DNA of 64,000 nt, taken from contig JASTVH010000010.1 in the NCBI GenBank assembly GCA_042862465.1, positions 1-64,000 of the forward strand, given 5' to 3'. This document shows, in pieces, positions 52,529 to 60,784 of the stretch. The stretch is from JASTVH01 sp042862465 (lineage in GTDB: Bacteria > Pseudomonadota > Gammaproteobacteria > Pseudomonadales > Oleiphilaceae). The number at the start of each line of letters is the position of its first letter. Position 1 is the stretch's first letter. Both the position numbers and the translations under genes were made by a program. The notes beneath the pieces were generated by a model. It searched no databases. It was not told where the DNA came from and saw only the letters and a list, made by a program, of their open reading frames with translations.

Positions 52529-52903
52529 GTGACCCAACCGCAAGACGAACGTCGCCATTTCAGCCGAATCCTGTTCGATGCCTACTGTCGCCTTCATCAG
52601 GGCGAGCGGGTCTGGCCCGCCCAGGTGCTCGACATTTCCCTCAAGGGCATCCTGCTCAAGGAACCGGAAGGATTCGACGGTGATCAGAACCTGCCTTTTG
52701 AGGTCACCATCGAACTGGCCGAACAGGGCGCGGCCATCGTAATGGCCGTGAAGCTCAAGCACCGGGAAAAAGGCCAGCTGGGGTTCCACTGCGAATTCAT
52801 CGACCTGGAAAGCGCGGCCCATCTGAGGCGACTGGTGGAGCTGAATCTCGGGGATGACCAGCTGCTGCACCGGGAACTGCAGGTGTTGGGCGAAGGGGAG
52901 TGA
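52529..52903 (+). CDS. PilZ-domain protein (c-di-GMP binding)
   Basis: The 124-aa single-domain PilZ protein has both c-di-GMP motifs: RRHFSR (RxxxR) near the start and DISLKGILL (DxSxxG). The rest is the beta-barrel with MAVKLKHREKGQLGFHCEF and a C-terminal helix. Such proteins transmit cyclic-di-GMP signals, often to motility or pili; the partner is not visible here. I prefer the GTG at 52529 with GAGAG upstream; GTG at 52514 is the alternative. Confidence 0.88.
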   Translation: MTQPQDERRHFSRILFDAYCRLHQGERVWPAQVLDISLKGILLKEPEGFDGDQNLPFEVTIELAEQGAAIVMAVKLKHREKGQLGFHCEFIDLESAAHLRRLVELNLGDDQLLHRELQVLGEGE

Positions 52904-52979
52904 AATTCCTTTTACCCGGGTCCCAATCATCCTCCTTTAATTGATCAGGCGAGATGTAGTGTCGAACTAGAACAGTCTC

Positions 52980-53102
52980 GCTGCGCCGTCAGCAGCGTCA
53001 GGAGTGGTTTCTGCAGCAGTGACAAGGATGTCACGATAGCGCTGCCAGGCCATGGACGGCCTGTCAGCGCGGCGGAAGAAACCACTCCTGGCGTTGCGAG
53101 AG
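52980..53102. repeat. 123-bp palindromic repeat, copy B
   Basis: This copy aligns without gaps to 32279-32401 with 99 of 123 identities by direct count. Its arms (52996-53012 with 53077-53093) pair over 17 bp with one wobble. GTGACA/TGTCAC (53019-53034) and CAGGCC/GGCCTG (53046-53063) replace the GC pairs of copy A by AT pairs at matching positions. It lies between the convergent PilZ and HAD genes. Confidence 0.85.
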
Positions 53103-53125
53103 TTCACGCCCTGTGATGCCCAAAC

Positions 53126-54817
53126 CTAGCGCCGCTGCAAACAGGTCAAAACCATCGCCCAAAACTCGGAAAAGTCGTTAACGACCACATCCGGCTTATG
53201 CGGATAATGCTCCGTGCCCGGGAAGATTTTCTGCAACCACGGCAAGTCCCACTGAGCGCCATTGAAGAACACCGCCGTCATCCCCGCGCGCTTGGCGGAA
53301 ATCATATCGGTGGTGCTGTCGCCCACGTACCAGACGTCCGCACCCGGTTCCAGATCCAGCTTTTGCGCCGCCAGTAACAGCTGATCCGGGTGCGGCTTGC
53401 GCAGGGGCGTATCGTCGCCGCAGATGCACACCTCAAACAGATGCGTCCAGCCCGTGCCCTCCACCGCATCCAGCTCATGCTCGAAGAACTCGCGGTCGCG
53501 GTTGGTAATCACCCCGACCTGGATGGGCAACTGGTTCAGTGCCTCCAGCAGTTGCCGGACCTGGGGCTCGAAGGGATCGACGGCCCCGAAATGATTGCGG
53601 TAGTGCTGCTTGAAAATCTCGTGCGCGCGCTGCTTGGCTTCCTGATTATTGCCGAACAGCACCTCGAATATATCCGTGCGGGATATCTTGCGGTCGGCCT
53701 TGATCTTGGGATGCAGCTGCGAATAGGCCCGCACGTACTCCACCAACCGGGCATCCTCCGGCGAGCGGCTCGACTCCGGCGCTACCAGACTGTCCAGCAG
53801 TCCGAGCTGATTGAGCTCCGGCAGCATGTCGTCCACGGCGTGGTACATGGCATCGAGGGTATCCACCAGAGTGGCATGCCAGTCGAACAGAATCGCCCGG
53901 GGCGTGACCAGTTTGGCCATGGCCGGGTGCCAGTCGGGCTCGATCCGTGTAGGCGGTGGTTCCGGCGGCGGATAGTGCGGCGGGCGCACGTCCGACAGGC
54001 TTTGATAGAACACCTCGCCCTGTTCATACTCGACTTGGGCCAGCAGATCGATGACCTCGTCGAGGCTGTCGACGATAGCATCCGGGGCATGCTTCGGGAC
54101 CTTCTTGAAGGCGTCATCGATACGCGACCTTTCCCAGTGGGCGCCGTTATAGAAGACCGCGGTCAGCCCGCCATTGTGAGCCGTTTCCATATCGACAAAA
54201 CTGTCACCGATATACCAGGCTGAACGGCCCCCTTCTTCTTTCAGGTGCCGCATGGCGACTTCGAACATCTCCGGATCCGGTTTGTACTCGGTGATATCCC
54301 CGGCACAGACCGTAGTATCAAACAGGTCTTTCCAGCGCCCCCCGTCGACAATATCCAGCTCATGATCCAGAAATTCGCGATTGCGGTTGGTGGCAACCGC
54401 CAGCCGGATGCCCAATCGCTTGAGGGCACTGAGGTAATCGTAGATACCTTCCTGAAACGGCTTCACCTGACCGAAATACTTGCGGTAGCAGGCGTTGTAG
54501 GCGCGATGGGCCACCGCCTTGGCCTCCCGGTTGTCCCCGAAGATCGCGTTGAAGATATCGGTCCGCGAGACCCGACGCTCCGCCAGAATGCGCGGGTGCA
54601 GGCGGCGAAAAATCCGGATGTAGCGCACCAGCTTGGCGTCGTGTTCGTTACGGCAGGCCTCTTCCGGCAGCAACTGCTCGACCAGCCCCAGATCTTCCAG
54701 CTGCGGGAGCATGTCTTCCATGGCGCTAAACATGGCGTCATGGGTGTCGACCAGCGTGCCATGCCAGTCGAACAGCATGACTCGTGGTGGTGTAAGCAAA
54801 GGCTGAGTGCGCGGCAT
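53126..54817 (-). CDS. Tandem HAD-like hydrolase (two fused domains)
   Basis: The substrate is unknown. The 563-aa protein is an internal duplication of a HAD unit (about residues 10-265 and 300-560) joined by a Pro-rich linker (PPHYPPPEPPPT). Both repeats keep motif I nucleophile Asp (FDWHGTLVDT, Asp17; FDWHATLVDT, Asp312), motif II (ATNRNREF; ITNRDREF), the motif III lysine (EYKPDPEMF; LRKPHPDQL) and motif IV (YIGDSFVDM; YVGDSTTDM). In both, the second Asp of DxD is His. The large cap is helical. Each unit resembles the phosphoglycolate phosphatase class in order, but the change leaves activity uncertain. Confidence 0.85.
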   Translation of the reverse strand: MPRTQPLLTPPRVMLFDWHGTLVDTHDAMFSAMEDMLPQLEDLGLVEQLLPEEACRNEHDAKLVRYIRIFRRLHPRILAERRVSRTDIFNAIFGDNREAKAVAHRAYNACYRKYFGQVKPFQEGIYDYLSALKRLGIRLAVATNRNREFLDHELDIVDGGRWKDLFDTTVCAGDITEYKPDPEMFEVAMRHLKEEGGRSAWYIGDSFVDMETAHNGGLTAVFYNGAHWERSRIDDAFKKVPKHAPDAIVDSLDEVIDLLAQVEYEQGEVFYQSLSDVRPPHYPPPEPPPTRIEPDWHPAMAKLVTPRAILFDWHATLVDTLDAMYHAVDDMLPELNQLGLLDSLVAPESSRSPEDARLVEYVRAYSQLHPKIKADRKISRTDIFEVLFGNNQEAKQRAHEIFKQHYRNHFGAVDPFEPQVRQLLEALNQLPIQVGVITNRDREFFEHELDAVEGTGWTHLFEVCICGDDTPLRKPHPDQLLLAAQKLDLEPGADVWYVGDSTTDMISAKRAGMTAVFFNGAQWDLPWLQKIFPGTEHYPHKPDVVVNDFSEFWAMVLTCLQRR

Positions 54818-54908
54818 AAAATCCTTTATTCAGCTTGACCAAAGCGGAGCGCATGAAGCGTCCCTGCTTTAAAGATAGCAAGCTGTCATATAAGTGAAAG
54901 ATACGGCC

Positions 54909-56294
54909 TTAATGTTCAAACAGATCCATCAACGCATCCAGCGCCTCGCTGAGGCGGGTGACGGGTATCACCGTCATGCCCTCGATGGCCTGGCGAGGCG
55001 CGTTGGATTTGGGGATCAGCGCCCGCTTGAAACCGTGCTTGGCCGCTTCCTGCACACGTTCCTGGCCGCTGGGAACCGGCCGGATCTCACCAGAGAGCCC
55101 CACCTCCCCGAGGATCACCAGATCCTGGGGGAGCGACCGGTCGCGGAATGACGAGACAATCGCCGCCAGCAGGGCCAGGTCGGCACTGGTCTCGGTCACC
55201 TTGACGCCGCCGACCACGTTCACGAAGACGTCCTGATCCCCGCAGTGAATGCCGCCGTGACGGTGCAGCACCGCCAGCAGCATGGCCAGCCGGTTCTGAT
55301 CCATACCCACCGCAACGCGGCGCGGGTAGCCGCCCTGGGTGGCGTCCACCAGGGCCTGGATTTCCACCAGCAGCGGGCGGGTCCCTTCCCAGATCACCGT
55401 AACCAGGCTGCCCGGCGCCCCTTCGGCCCCACGATTGAGGAAGATGGCGCTGGGGTTGCGCACTTCCTTGAGGCCCTGCTCCAGCATCGCGAAGACCCCC
55501 AGCTCGTTCACGGCGCCGAAGCGGTTCTTGATCCCTCGCAGGGTCCGGAAACGGCTGTCGCTGGAACCTTCCAGCAACACGGAGCAGTCGATCATATGTT
55601 CCAGTACCTTGGGGCCGGCCAGACTGCCGTCCTTGGTCACATGCCCCACCAGGAACACCACCGTACCGGTCTGCTTGGCGAAGCGCGTCAGGTACGCGGC
55701 GCTCTCGCGCACCTGGGAGACACTGCCTGGCGCGGACTCCACATCGGCCACGTGCATCACCTGAATACTGTCCACCACCAGCACTCGCGGCTTTTCCTGC
55801 TCGGCCACCTGCACCAGCTGCTCGACATTGGTTTCCGCCAGCATCCTTACCTGCTCGGTAGGCAAGCCCAGACGCCGGGCGCGCAGGGCCACCTGCTGCA
55901 GTGACTCCTCGCCCGTGACATACAGTACGGACTCACGCTGGGCCAACTGACAGAGCGTCTGCAACAGCAAGGTGCTCTTGCCGGCTCCCGGATGCCCCCC
56001 GATCAGGACCGCGGAGCCCGGCACCAGCCCGCCACCCAAGACGCGATCGAACTCGCCGATCCCGGTCGTCATGCGTGGCTGATCGGACAGGTCGATCTCA
56101 TTCAGGGATCGCACTTCGGACAGGGCCCCGGCAAATCCCTCAAAGCGCCGGTCCCGGGACGCGGGGGTTTTGGCGCTGGCGATACGAAACTCACTGATGC
56201 TGTTCCACGCCCGACAGGCGGTGCACTGCCCCTGCCACTTACCGTATTCGGCCCCGCATTCATTGCAGACATAGGCCACTTTCGACTTTGCCAT
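54909..56294 (-). CDS. radA: DNA repair protein RadA
   Basis: RadA is a RecA-like helicase/branch-migration factor in recombination. The 461-aa product has an N-terminal C4 zinc finger (YVCNECGAEY, CTACRAWNS), Walker A GGHPGAGKSTLLLQ, the RadA motif GIKNRFGAVNELGVFAM, and a C-terminal Lon-protease-like domain (about residues 285-455). The ATG at 56294 (MAKSKVAYVCNECG) is the family start; the frame is open to 57176, but that part is antisense to metY and non-coding. It is divergent from metY. Confidence 0.95.
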   Translation of the reverse strand: MAKSKVAYVCNECGAEYGKWQGQCTACRAWNSISEFRIASAKTPASRDRRFEGFAGALSEVRSLNEIDLSDQPRMTTGIGEFDRVLGGGLVPGSAVLIGGHPGAGKSTLLLQTLCQLAQRESVLYVTGEESLQQVALRARRLGLPTEQVRMLAETNVEQLVQVAEQEKPRVLVVDSIQVMHVADVESAPGSVSQVRESAAYLTRFAKQTGTVVFLVGHVTKDGSLAGPKVLEHMIDCSVLLEGSSDSRFRTLRGIKNRFGAVNELGVFAMLEQGLKEVRNPSAIFLNRGAEGAPGSLVTVIWEGTRPLLVEIQALVDATQGGYPRRVAVGMDQNRLAMLLAVLHRHGGIHCGDQDVFVNVVGGVKVTETSADLALLAAIVSSFRDRSLPQDLVILGEVGLSGEIRPVPSGQERVQEAAKHGFKRALIPKSNAPRQAIEGMTVIPVTRLSEALDALMDLFEH

Positions 56295-56447
56295 GCTTCG
56301 CTCAACCTCTTCCCAAACTGGCTCGTACCCTACCCTTCGCCACAACGGCGGTCCAGGGGGTGGTTTGACGTTTTCTCTTGCCTCGCCGTCTGCAATACTG
56401 TCCGCCTTACTCCCGACAGACTGAACAACAAAGAACAGGAGAATCCC

Positions 56448-57725
56448 ATGAAACTGGAAACCCTGGCCATCCATGGCGGTTTCGAACCAGATCCCACCAC
56501 CAAGGCCGTGGCCACTCCGATTTACCAGACCACTTCTTATGCCTTCGATAATACCCAGCACGGGGCTGATCTGTTCGACCTGAAGGTCGAGGGCAACATC
56601 TACTCGCGCATCATGAATCCCACCAACGCAGTCCTGGAGCAGCGCGTGACCCTCATGGAAGGCGGTGTCGGCGCGCTGGCCATGGCTTCCGGCATGGCTG
56701 CGATCACGGCTGCCATTCAGGCCATCGCTGAAGCGGGCGACAACATCGTCACCACCAGCCAGCTGTATGGCGGTACCTATAACCTCTTTGCCCACACCCT
56801 GCCCAAGCAGGGCATCGAGGTGCGTTTCGTCAGCGAAGCCGATCCCGCGGCCTTTGAAAAGCAGATCGACGAAAAGACCAAGGTGCTGTTCTGCGAATCC
56901 GTAGGCAACCCGGCCGGCAACATCATCGACATTGAGGCCCTGTCCGAGGTGGCTCACCGTCACGGCGTGCCGGTCATGGTCGACAATACCGTGGCCACCC
57001 CTTACCTGTGGCGGCCGTTCGAGTCCGGTGCGGATATCGTGGTGCACTCGCTGACCAAGTTCATGGGCGGTCACGGCACCACCATCGGCGGCATCATCGT
57101 CGATTCCGGCAAATTCCCCTGGGCTGATCACGCCGAACGCTTTCCGATGCTGAACGAGCCGGACCCGTCCTACCATGGCGTGGTGTATACCGAGGCGCTG
57201 GGTGCCGCGGCGTTTATCGGTCGCTGCCGGGTGGTGCCGCTGCGCAACATGGGGGCGGCGCTGTCACCTATGAACGCGTTCCAGCTGATGCAGGGCATCG
57301 AAACCCTGCCGTTGCGGATGGACCGCCACTGCGAAAACGCACTGGCCGTGGCGCAGTTCCTGGAAGCGCAGCCGGAAGTTGAGTGGGTGAATTATGCAGG
57401 CCTGGAAAGCAGCAAGTACCATGCGCTGGCCCAGAAATACATGGGCGGCCGCGCCTCGGGCATCCTGTCCTTCGGCATCAAGGGTGGCCGCGATGCCGGC
57501 GCCAGGTTCATCGACGCGCTGGAATTGGTTGTGCGGCTGGTCAATATCGGGGATGCCAAGTCCCTGGCCTGCCACCCGGCGTCCACCACGCACCGTCAGC
57601 TCAATCCGGAAGAACTGGCCAGCGCCGGCGTGTCAGAAGACCTGGTACGCCTGTCTGTGGGCATCGAGCACAAGGAAGATATCCTGGCCGACGTGAAGCA
57701 GGCGTTGGTGGCTTCGCAGAAGTGA
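56448..57725 (+). CDS. metY: O-acetyl- or O-succinylhomoserine sulfhydrylase
   Basis: This PLP-dependent Cys/Met metabolism enzyme makes homocysteine from an acylated homoserine and sulfide. The 425-aa product has the PLP lysine in VVHSLTKFMGGHGT, PIYQTTSYAFDNTQHGADLF and SRIMNPTNAVLEQRV. Its length fits O-acetylhomoserine sulfhydrylase (MetY) better than the roughly 400-aa MetZ, but the acyl group is not settled by sequence. AGGAG precedes the ATG by 7 bp. No SAM riboswitch was recognised in the 153-bp gap to radA. Confidence 0.88.
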   Translation: MKLETLAIHGGFEPDPTTKAVATPIYQTTSYAFDNTQHGADLFDLKVEGNIYSRIMNPTNAVLEQRVTLMEGGVGALAMASGMAAITAAIQAIAEAGDNIVTTSQLYGGTYNLFAHTLPKQGIEVRFVSEADPAAFEKQIDEKTKVLFCESVGNPAGNIIDIEALSEVAHRHGVPVMVDNTVATPYLWRPFESGADIVVHSLTKFMGGHGTTIGGIIVDSGKFPWADHAERFPMLNEPDPSYHGVVYTEALGAAAFIGRCRVVPLRNMGAALSPMNAFQLMQGIETLPLRMDRHCENALAVAQFLEAQPEVEWVNYAGLESSKYHALAQKYMGGRASGILSFGIKGGRDAGARFIDALELVVRLVNIGDAKSLACHPASTTHRQLNPEELASAGVSEDLVRLSVGIEHKEDILADVKQALVASQK

Positions 57726-57779
57726 GGCTTTAACGGGTAAGGGGTAAGGAGGTTAGGCGGTGAGGGATACCGGTGCAGG

Positions 57780-57810
57780 CCTCACCCCTCACCCCTCACC
57801 CCTCACCCCT
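57780..57810. repeat. 7-bp tandem repeat between metY and hemE
   Basis: Four perfect copies of CCTCACC plus a partial unit form a pyrimidine-rich tract in the 101-bp gap between the convergent genes. Upstream, GGTGAGG (57759-57765) can pair with any unit, and GGGTAAGGGGTAAGG (57735-57749) is a near-complement. Copy number may vary by slippage. Confidence 0.8.
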
Positions 57811-57826
57811 CTCAGAGCGTAATACG

Positions 57827-58897
57827 CTAGCTCTCCTGGTGATACACCGCGCTCAACTCGTGCACCGCATCGATGAACGCCTTGGCGTTGTCCGGATCCA
57901 CATCCAGCGCAATGCCATGCCCCAGATTGAACACATGACCGGAACCGCGGCCGTAGCGGGCCAGAATGTCCGCCACTTCTTCCCGAATCCGTTCCGGTGG
58001 TGCGTACAGCACGGCCGGGTCCATGTTGCCCTGCAACGCCACGCGCTGTCCGACCCGGGTGCGGGCCAGGCCGATATCGGTTTGCCAGTCCAGCCCCAGG
58101 GCGTCGGCACCGGCCGTCGCCATGGTTTCCAGCCACTGCCCGCCGTTCTTGGTGAACATGATGACCGGTACCTGTCGCCCTTCGTTTTCACGAATCAGAC
58201 CGTCGATGATCTGTCGCATGTACGACAGGGAGAACGCTTCGTAGGCCGCACCGTTGAGCACGCCGCCCCAGGTATCGAAAATCTGCACCGCCTGGGCCCC
58301 GGCGCGGATCTGGGCATTGAGGTAGTCGGTCACGGATACTGCCAGCTTGCGCAGCAGTTCGTGCATCACCTCCGGCTGGGTGTACATGAGTCGCTTGATG
58401 GTCCGGAAGTCCTTGCTGCTGCCACCTTCCACCATGTAGGTCGCCAGGGTCCAGGGACTGCCGGAGAAACCGATCAGGGGGACGCGGCCGTTAAGCGCCG
58501 AGCGGATGGTGCTCACCGCGTTCATGACATAGCCCAGGTCCGCCTCGGCATCCGGAATCGGCAGCTTCTCCACATCCGCGGCCGTGCGTACCGGGTTCTT
58601 CATCTTCGGCCCCTCACCAGGCTCGAAATAGAGGCCGGTGTTCATGGCGTCGGGAATCGTCAGGATGTCCGAGAAGAGAATCGCCGCATCCAGATCAAAA
58701 CGCTCCAGCGGCTGCAGCGTCACCTCGCAGGCCAGTTCGGCGTTCTTGCACAGGCTGAGAAAATCTCCGGCCTTTTCCCGGGTGGCCCGGTATTCCGGCA
58801 GATAGCGGCCAGCCTGGCGCATCATCCACACCGGAGTGACATCCACCGGCTCTTTGGCCAGGGCCCGCAGAAAACGATCGTTCTTCAAAACTGTCAT
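57827..58897 (-). CDS. hemE: Uroporphyrinogen decarboxylase
   Basis: HemE removes four carboxyls from uroporphyrinogen III in heme synthesis. The 356-aa product has the substrate-binding RQAGRYLPEYRATREKAGDF, the DLDAAILFSDIL aspartate region and SPWTLATYMVEGG. The ATG at 58897 (MTVLKNDRFL) is the family start; the extension to 58954 enters the palindromic element. Any promoter must lie within or beside that element. Confidence 0.96.
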   Translation of the reverse strand: MTVLKNDRFLRALAKEPVDVTPVWMMRQAGRYLPEYRATREKAGDFLSLCKNAELACEVTLQPLERFDLDAAILFSDILTIPDAMNTGLYFEPGEGPKMKNPVRTAADVEKLPIPDAEADLGYVMNAVSTIRSALNGRVPLIGFSGSPWTLATYMVEGGSSKDFRTIKRLMYTQPEVMHELLRKLAVSVTDYLNAQIRAGAQAVQIFDTWGGVLNGAAYEAFSLSYMRQIIDGLIRENEGRQVPVIMFTKNGGQWLETMATAGADALGLDWQTDIGLARTRVGQRVALQGNMDPAVLYAPPERIREEVADILARYGRGSGHVFNLGHGIALDVDPDNAKAFIDAVHELSAVYHQES

Positions 58898-58927
58898 GGT
58901 GTCCTCATTCTCGAAGCGTGGGGCGCT

Positions 58928-59195
58928 AGTGTAGTGCACCCCTCTAATTGGCACTTATAGAGCCCCGTGCAGCCACGAGCGCAAGGCAGCCCTCGCCGGG
59001 AATAGCCGTAGCCCTTTCCAAGAGGGTCAACGCGGCGATCGTGGCTGCACGGGGCTCCCTTCGGGCGAGCGCCCCACGGGCCATCTGCGGCGTTGCGCTT
59101 GCTTGACGTAGCACCGCTACGCCTGCCCAAGCGCGCCTTGCATCTAGTCCGTGGGGCGCTCGCTATAAGTGCCAATTAGAGGGGTGCACTACACT
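58928..59195. repeat. 268-bp element with 33-bp perfect terminal inverted repeats
   Basis: The arms 58928-58960 and 59163-59195 are perfect reverse complements over 33 bp. Inside are two further palindromes: 18 bp perfect (58961-58978 with 59039-59056) and 14 bp perfect (59066-59079 with 59149-59162). It encodes no credible protein and no target-site duplication is visible. It lies between gltD (end 59322) and hemE (start 58897). It fits a MITE-like non-autonomous element or a large palindromic intergenic repeat; homologous copies were not found in the window. Confidence 0.8.
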
Positions 59196-59263
59196 GACCA
59201 TTTTACGCGCGGCGTCGCGTTTTGTATTCCCCACCCTTTGGGGTAGGCCGGATAACGCCCAGA

Positions 59264-59300
59264 TACAGAAAAGGCGCGGCCAGGAAGCTGACCGCGCCTT
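59264..59300 (-). terminator. Terminator of gltBD
   Basis: AAGGCGCGG (59271-59279) pairs with CCGCGCCTT (59292-59300). On the minus strand TTCTGT follows the stem. It lies about 22 bp after the gltD stop. Confidence 0.82.
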
Positions 59301-59321
59301 GCAGGGATCACACGGGGGTCC

Positions 59322-60740
59322 TTAGACGTCGAGGTAGTCCAGGATACCTTCCCCGGCCTGGCGCCCTTCGGCAATCGCGGTGACCACCAGATCGGAACCG
59401 CGCACCATGTCGCCGCCGGCGAAGATCTTGGGATTGGCAGTCTGGAACGGGAAGTCGGCCACTTCCGGCGCGTCCACGCGGCCGGAATCGTCGGTCTTGA
59501 CGTTGTGCTCCTCGAACCATTCGGCCGGACTGGGCCGGAAGCCAAAGGCCACCAGCACCGCATCGGCCGGAATCACCTCTTCCGAGCCGGGTACGACTTC
59601 CGGGCGGCGGCGACCGTTTTCGTCCGGCTCGCCCAACTGGGTCTTGACCACCTTGACGCCTTCCACCTTGTCCTCGCCAATGATGGCGATGGGCTGGCGA
59701 TTGAAGAGGAACTTCACGCCCTCTTCCTTGGCGTTCTTCACCTCACGACGGGAGCCTGGCATGTTGGCCTCGTCCCGACGGTAGGCACAGGTCACGCTCG
59801 CAGCCTGCTGGCGAATGGCGGTGCGGTTGCAGTCCATGGCGGTATCACCACCACCGAGCACCACCACGCGCTTGCCCTTCATGTCAATGAAGTCGTCAGC
59901 GGCCTGTTCGTAACCCAGGCGGCGATTCACGTTGGACACCAGATACGGTAGTGCCTCGTAGACGCCGTCCAGCTCTTCGCCCGGGAAACCGCCCTTCATG
60001 TAGGTGTAGGTGCCCATGCCCATGAAGACCGCGTCGTACTCCTCAAGCAGCTCCTCGATGGTCACGTCGGTGCCCACGTCCACACCCAGGCGGAACTCCA
60101 TGCCCATGGATTCGAAAATCTCACGGCGACGGGTCATGACCCCCTTTTCCAGCTTGAACTCGGGGATACCGAAGGTCAGCAGGCCACCGATTTCCGGATA
60201 GCGGTCGAAGACCACAGGCTTGACGCCACTGCGCACGAGAATATCGGCACAACCCAGACCCGCGGGACCGGCGCCAATGACGGCGACTTTCTTGTCGGTC
60301 CACTGGACCTTGCTCATGTCCGGGCGCCAGCCCAGGGCAAAGGCGGTGTCGGTGATGTACTTCTCCACCGAGCCGATGGTGACCGCGCCGTAGCCGTCGT
60401 TCAGGGTGCAGGCGCCTTCACAGAGACGGTCCTGCGGGCAGACCCGGCCACAGACTTCGGGCAGGGAGTTGGTCTGGTGACACAGCTCCGCCGCCTCCAT
60501 GATGTTGCCCTCGGACACCAGCTTGAGCCAGTTGGGGATGTAGTTGTGCACCGGGCACTTCCATTCGCAGTACGGGTTACCGCAATGCAGACAGCGATGG
60601 GACTGACTGGCGGCATCCGCTTCCTTGAACGGGTGGTAGATCTCCGCAAACTCTTTCTTGCGCTTTTTGACCTGGACCTTCTCAGGATCCTTGCGCCCGA
60701 CGTCAATAAACTGGAAGTCGTTGTTCAAGCGTTCGTTCAT
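59322..60740 (-). CDS. gltD: Glutamate synthase (NADPH), small subunit
   Basis: GltD passes electrons from NADPH to the large subunit. The 472-aa product has the two N-terminal iron-sulfur cysteine clusters (CLHCGNPYCEWKCPVHNY, VCGRVCPQDRLCEGAC), the FAD site GAGPAGLGCADIL and the NADPH site LGGGDTAMDCNR. The ATG at 60740 (MNERLNNDFQF) is the family start. It lies 44 bp after gltB on the same strand and the pair ends at the terminator at 59264-59300. Confidence 0.96.
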   Translation of the reverse strand: MNERLNNDFQFIDVGRKDPEKVQVKKRKKEFAEIYHPFKEADAASQSHRCLHCGNPYCEWKCPVHNYIPNWLKLVSEGNIMEAAELCHQTNSLPEVCGRVCPQDRLCEGACTLNDGYGAVTIGSVEKYITDTAFALGWRPDMSKVQWTDKKVAVIGAGPAGLGCADILVRSGVKPVVFDRYPEIGGLLTFGIPEFKLEKGVMTRRREIFESMGMEFRLGVDVGTDVTIEELLEEYDAVFMGMGTYTYMKGGFPGEELDGVYEALPYLVSNVNRRLGYEQAADDFIDMKGKRVVVLGGGDTAMDCNRTAIRQQAASVTCAYRRDEANMPGSRREVKNAKEEGVKFLFNRQPIAIIGEDKVEGVKVVKTQLGEPDENGRRRPEVVPGSEEVIPADAVLVAFGFRPSPAEWFEEHNVKTDDSGRVDAPEVADFPFQTANPKIFAGGDMVRGSDLVVTAIAEGRQAGEGILDYLDV

Positions 60741-60784
60741 GTCGCTACCTTTTAAATCCTTCACGATTACCGGTCTGCGCGCCC

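Noticed and set aside
56295..56447. A SAM riboswitch before metY
   Set aside because: The spacer lacks the conserved helices of SAM-I or SAM-II aptamers; only weak promoter-like boxes are visible.
56295..57176. An N-terminal extension of radA over metY
   Set aside because: The RadA zinc finger begins at 56294 as in all homologues; the extension is antisense to metY.
57780..57810. A CRISPR-like array
   Set aside because: The repeat unit is 7 bp and directly contiguous, with no spacers; it is a simple tandem repeat.
58894..59175. A 93-codon minus-strand frame inside the 268-bp element
   Set aside because: It is biased by the palindromes, overlaps the hemE start, and has no ribosome site or recognised domain.
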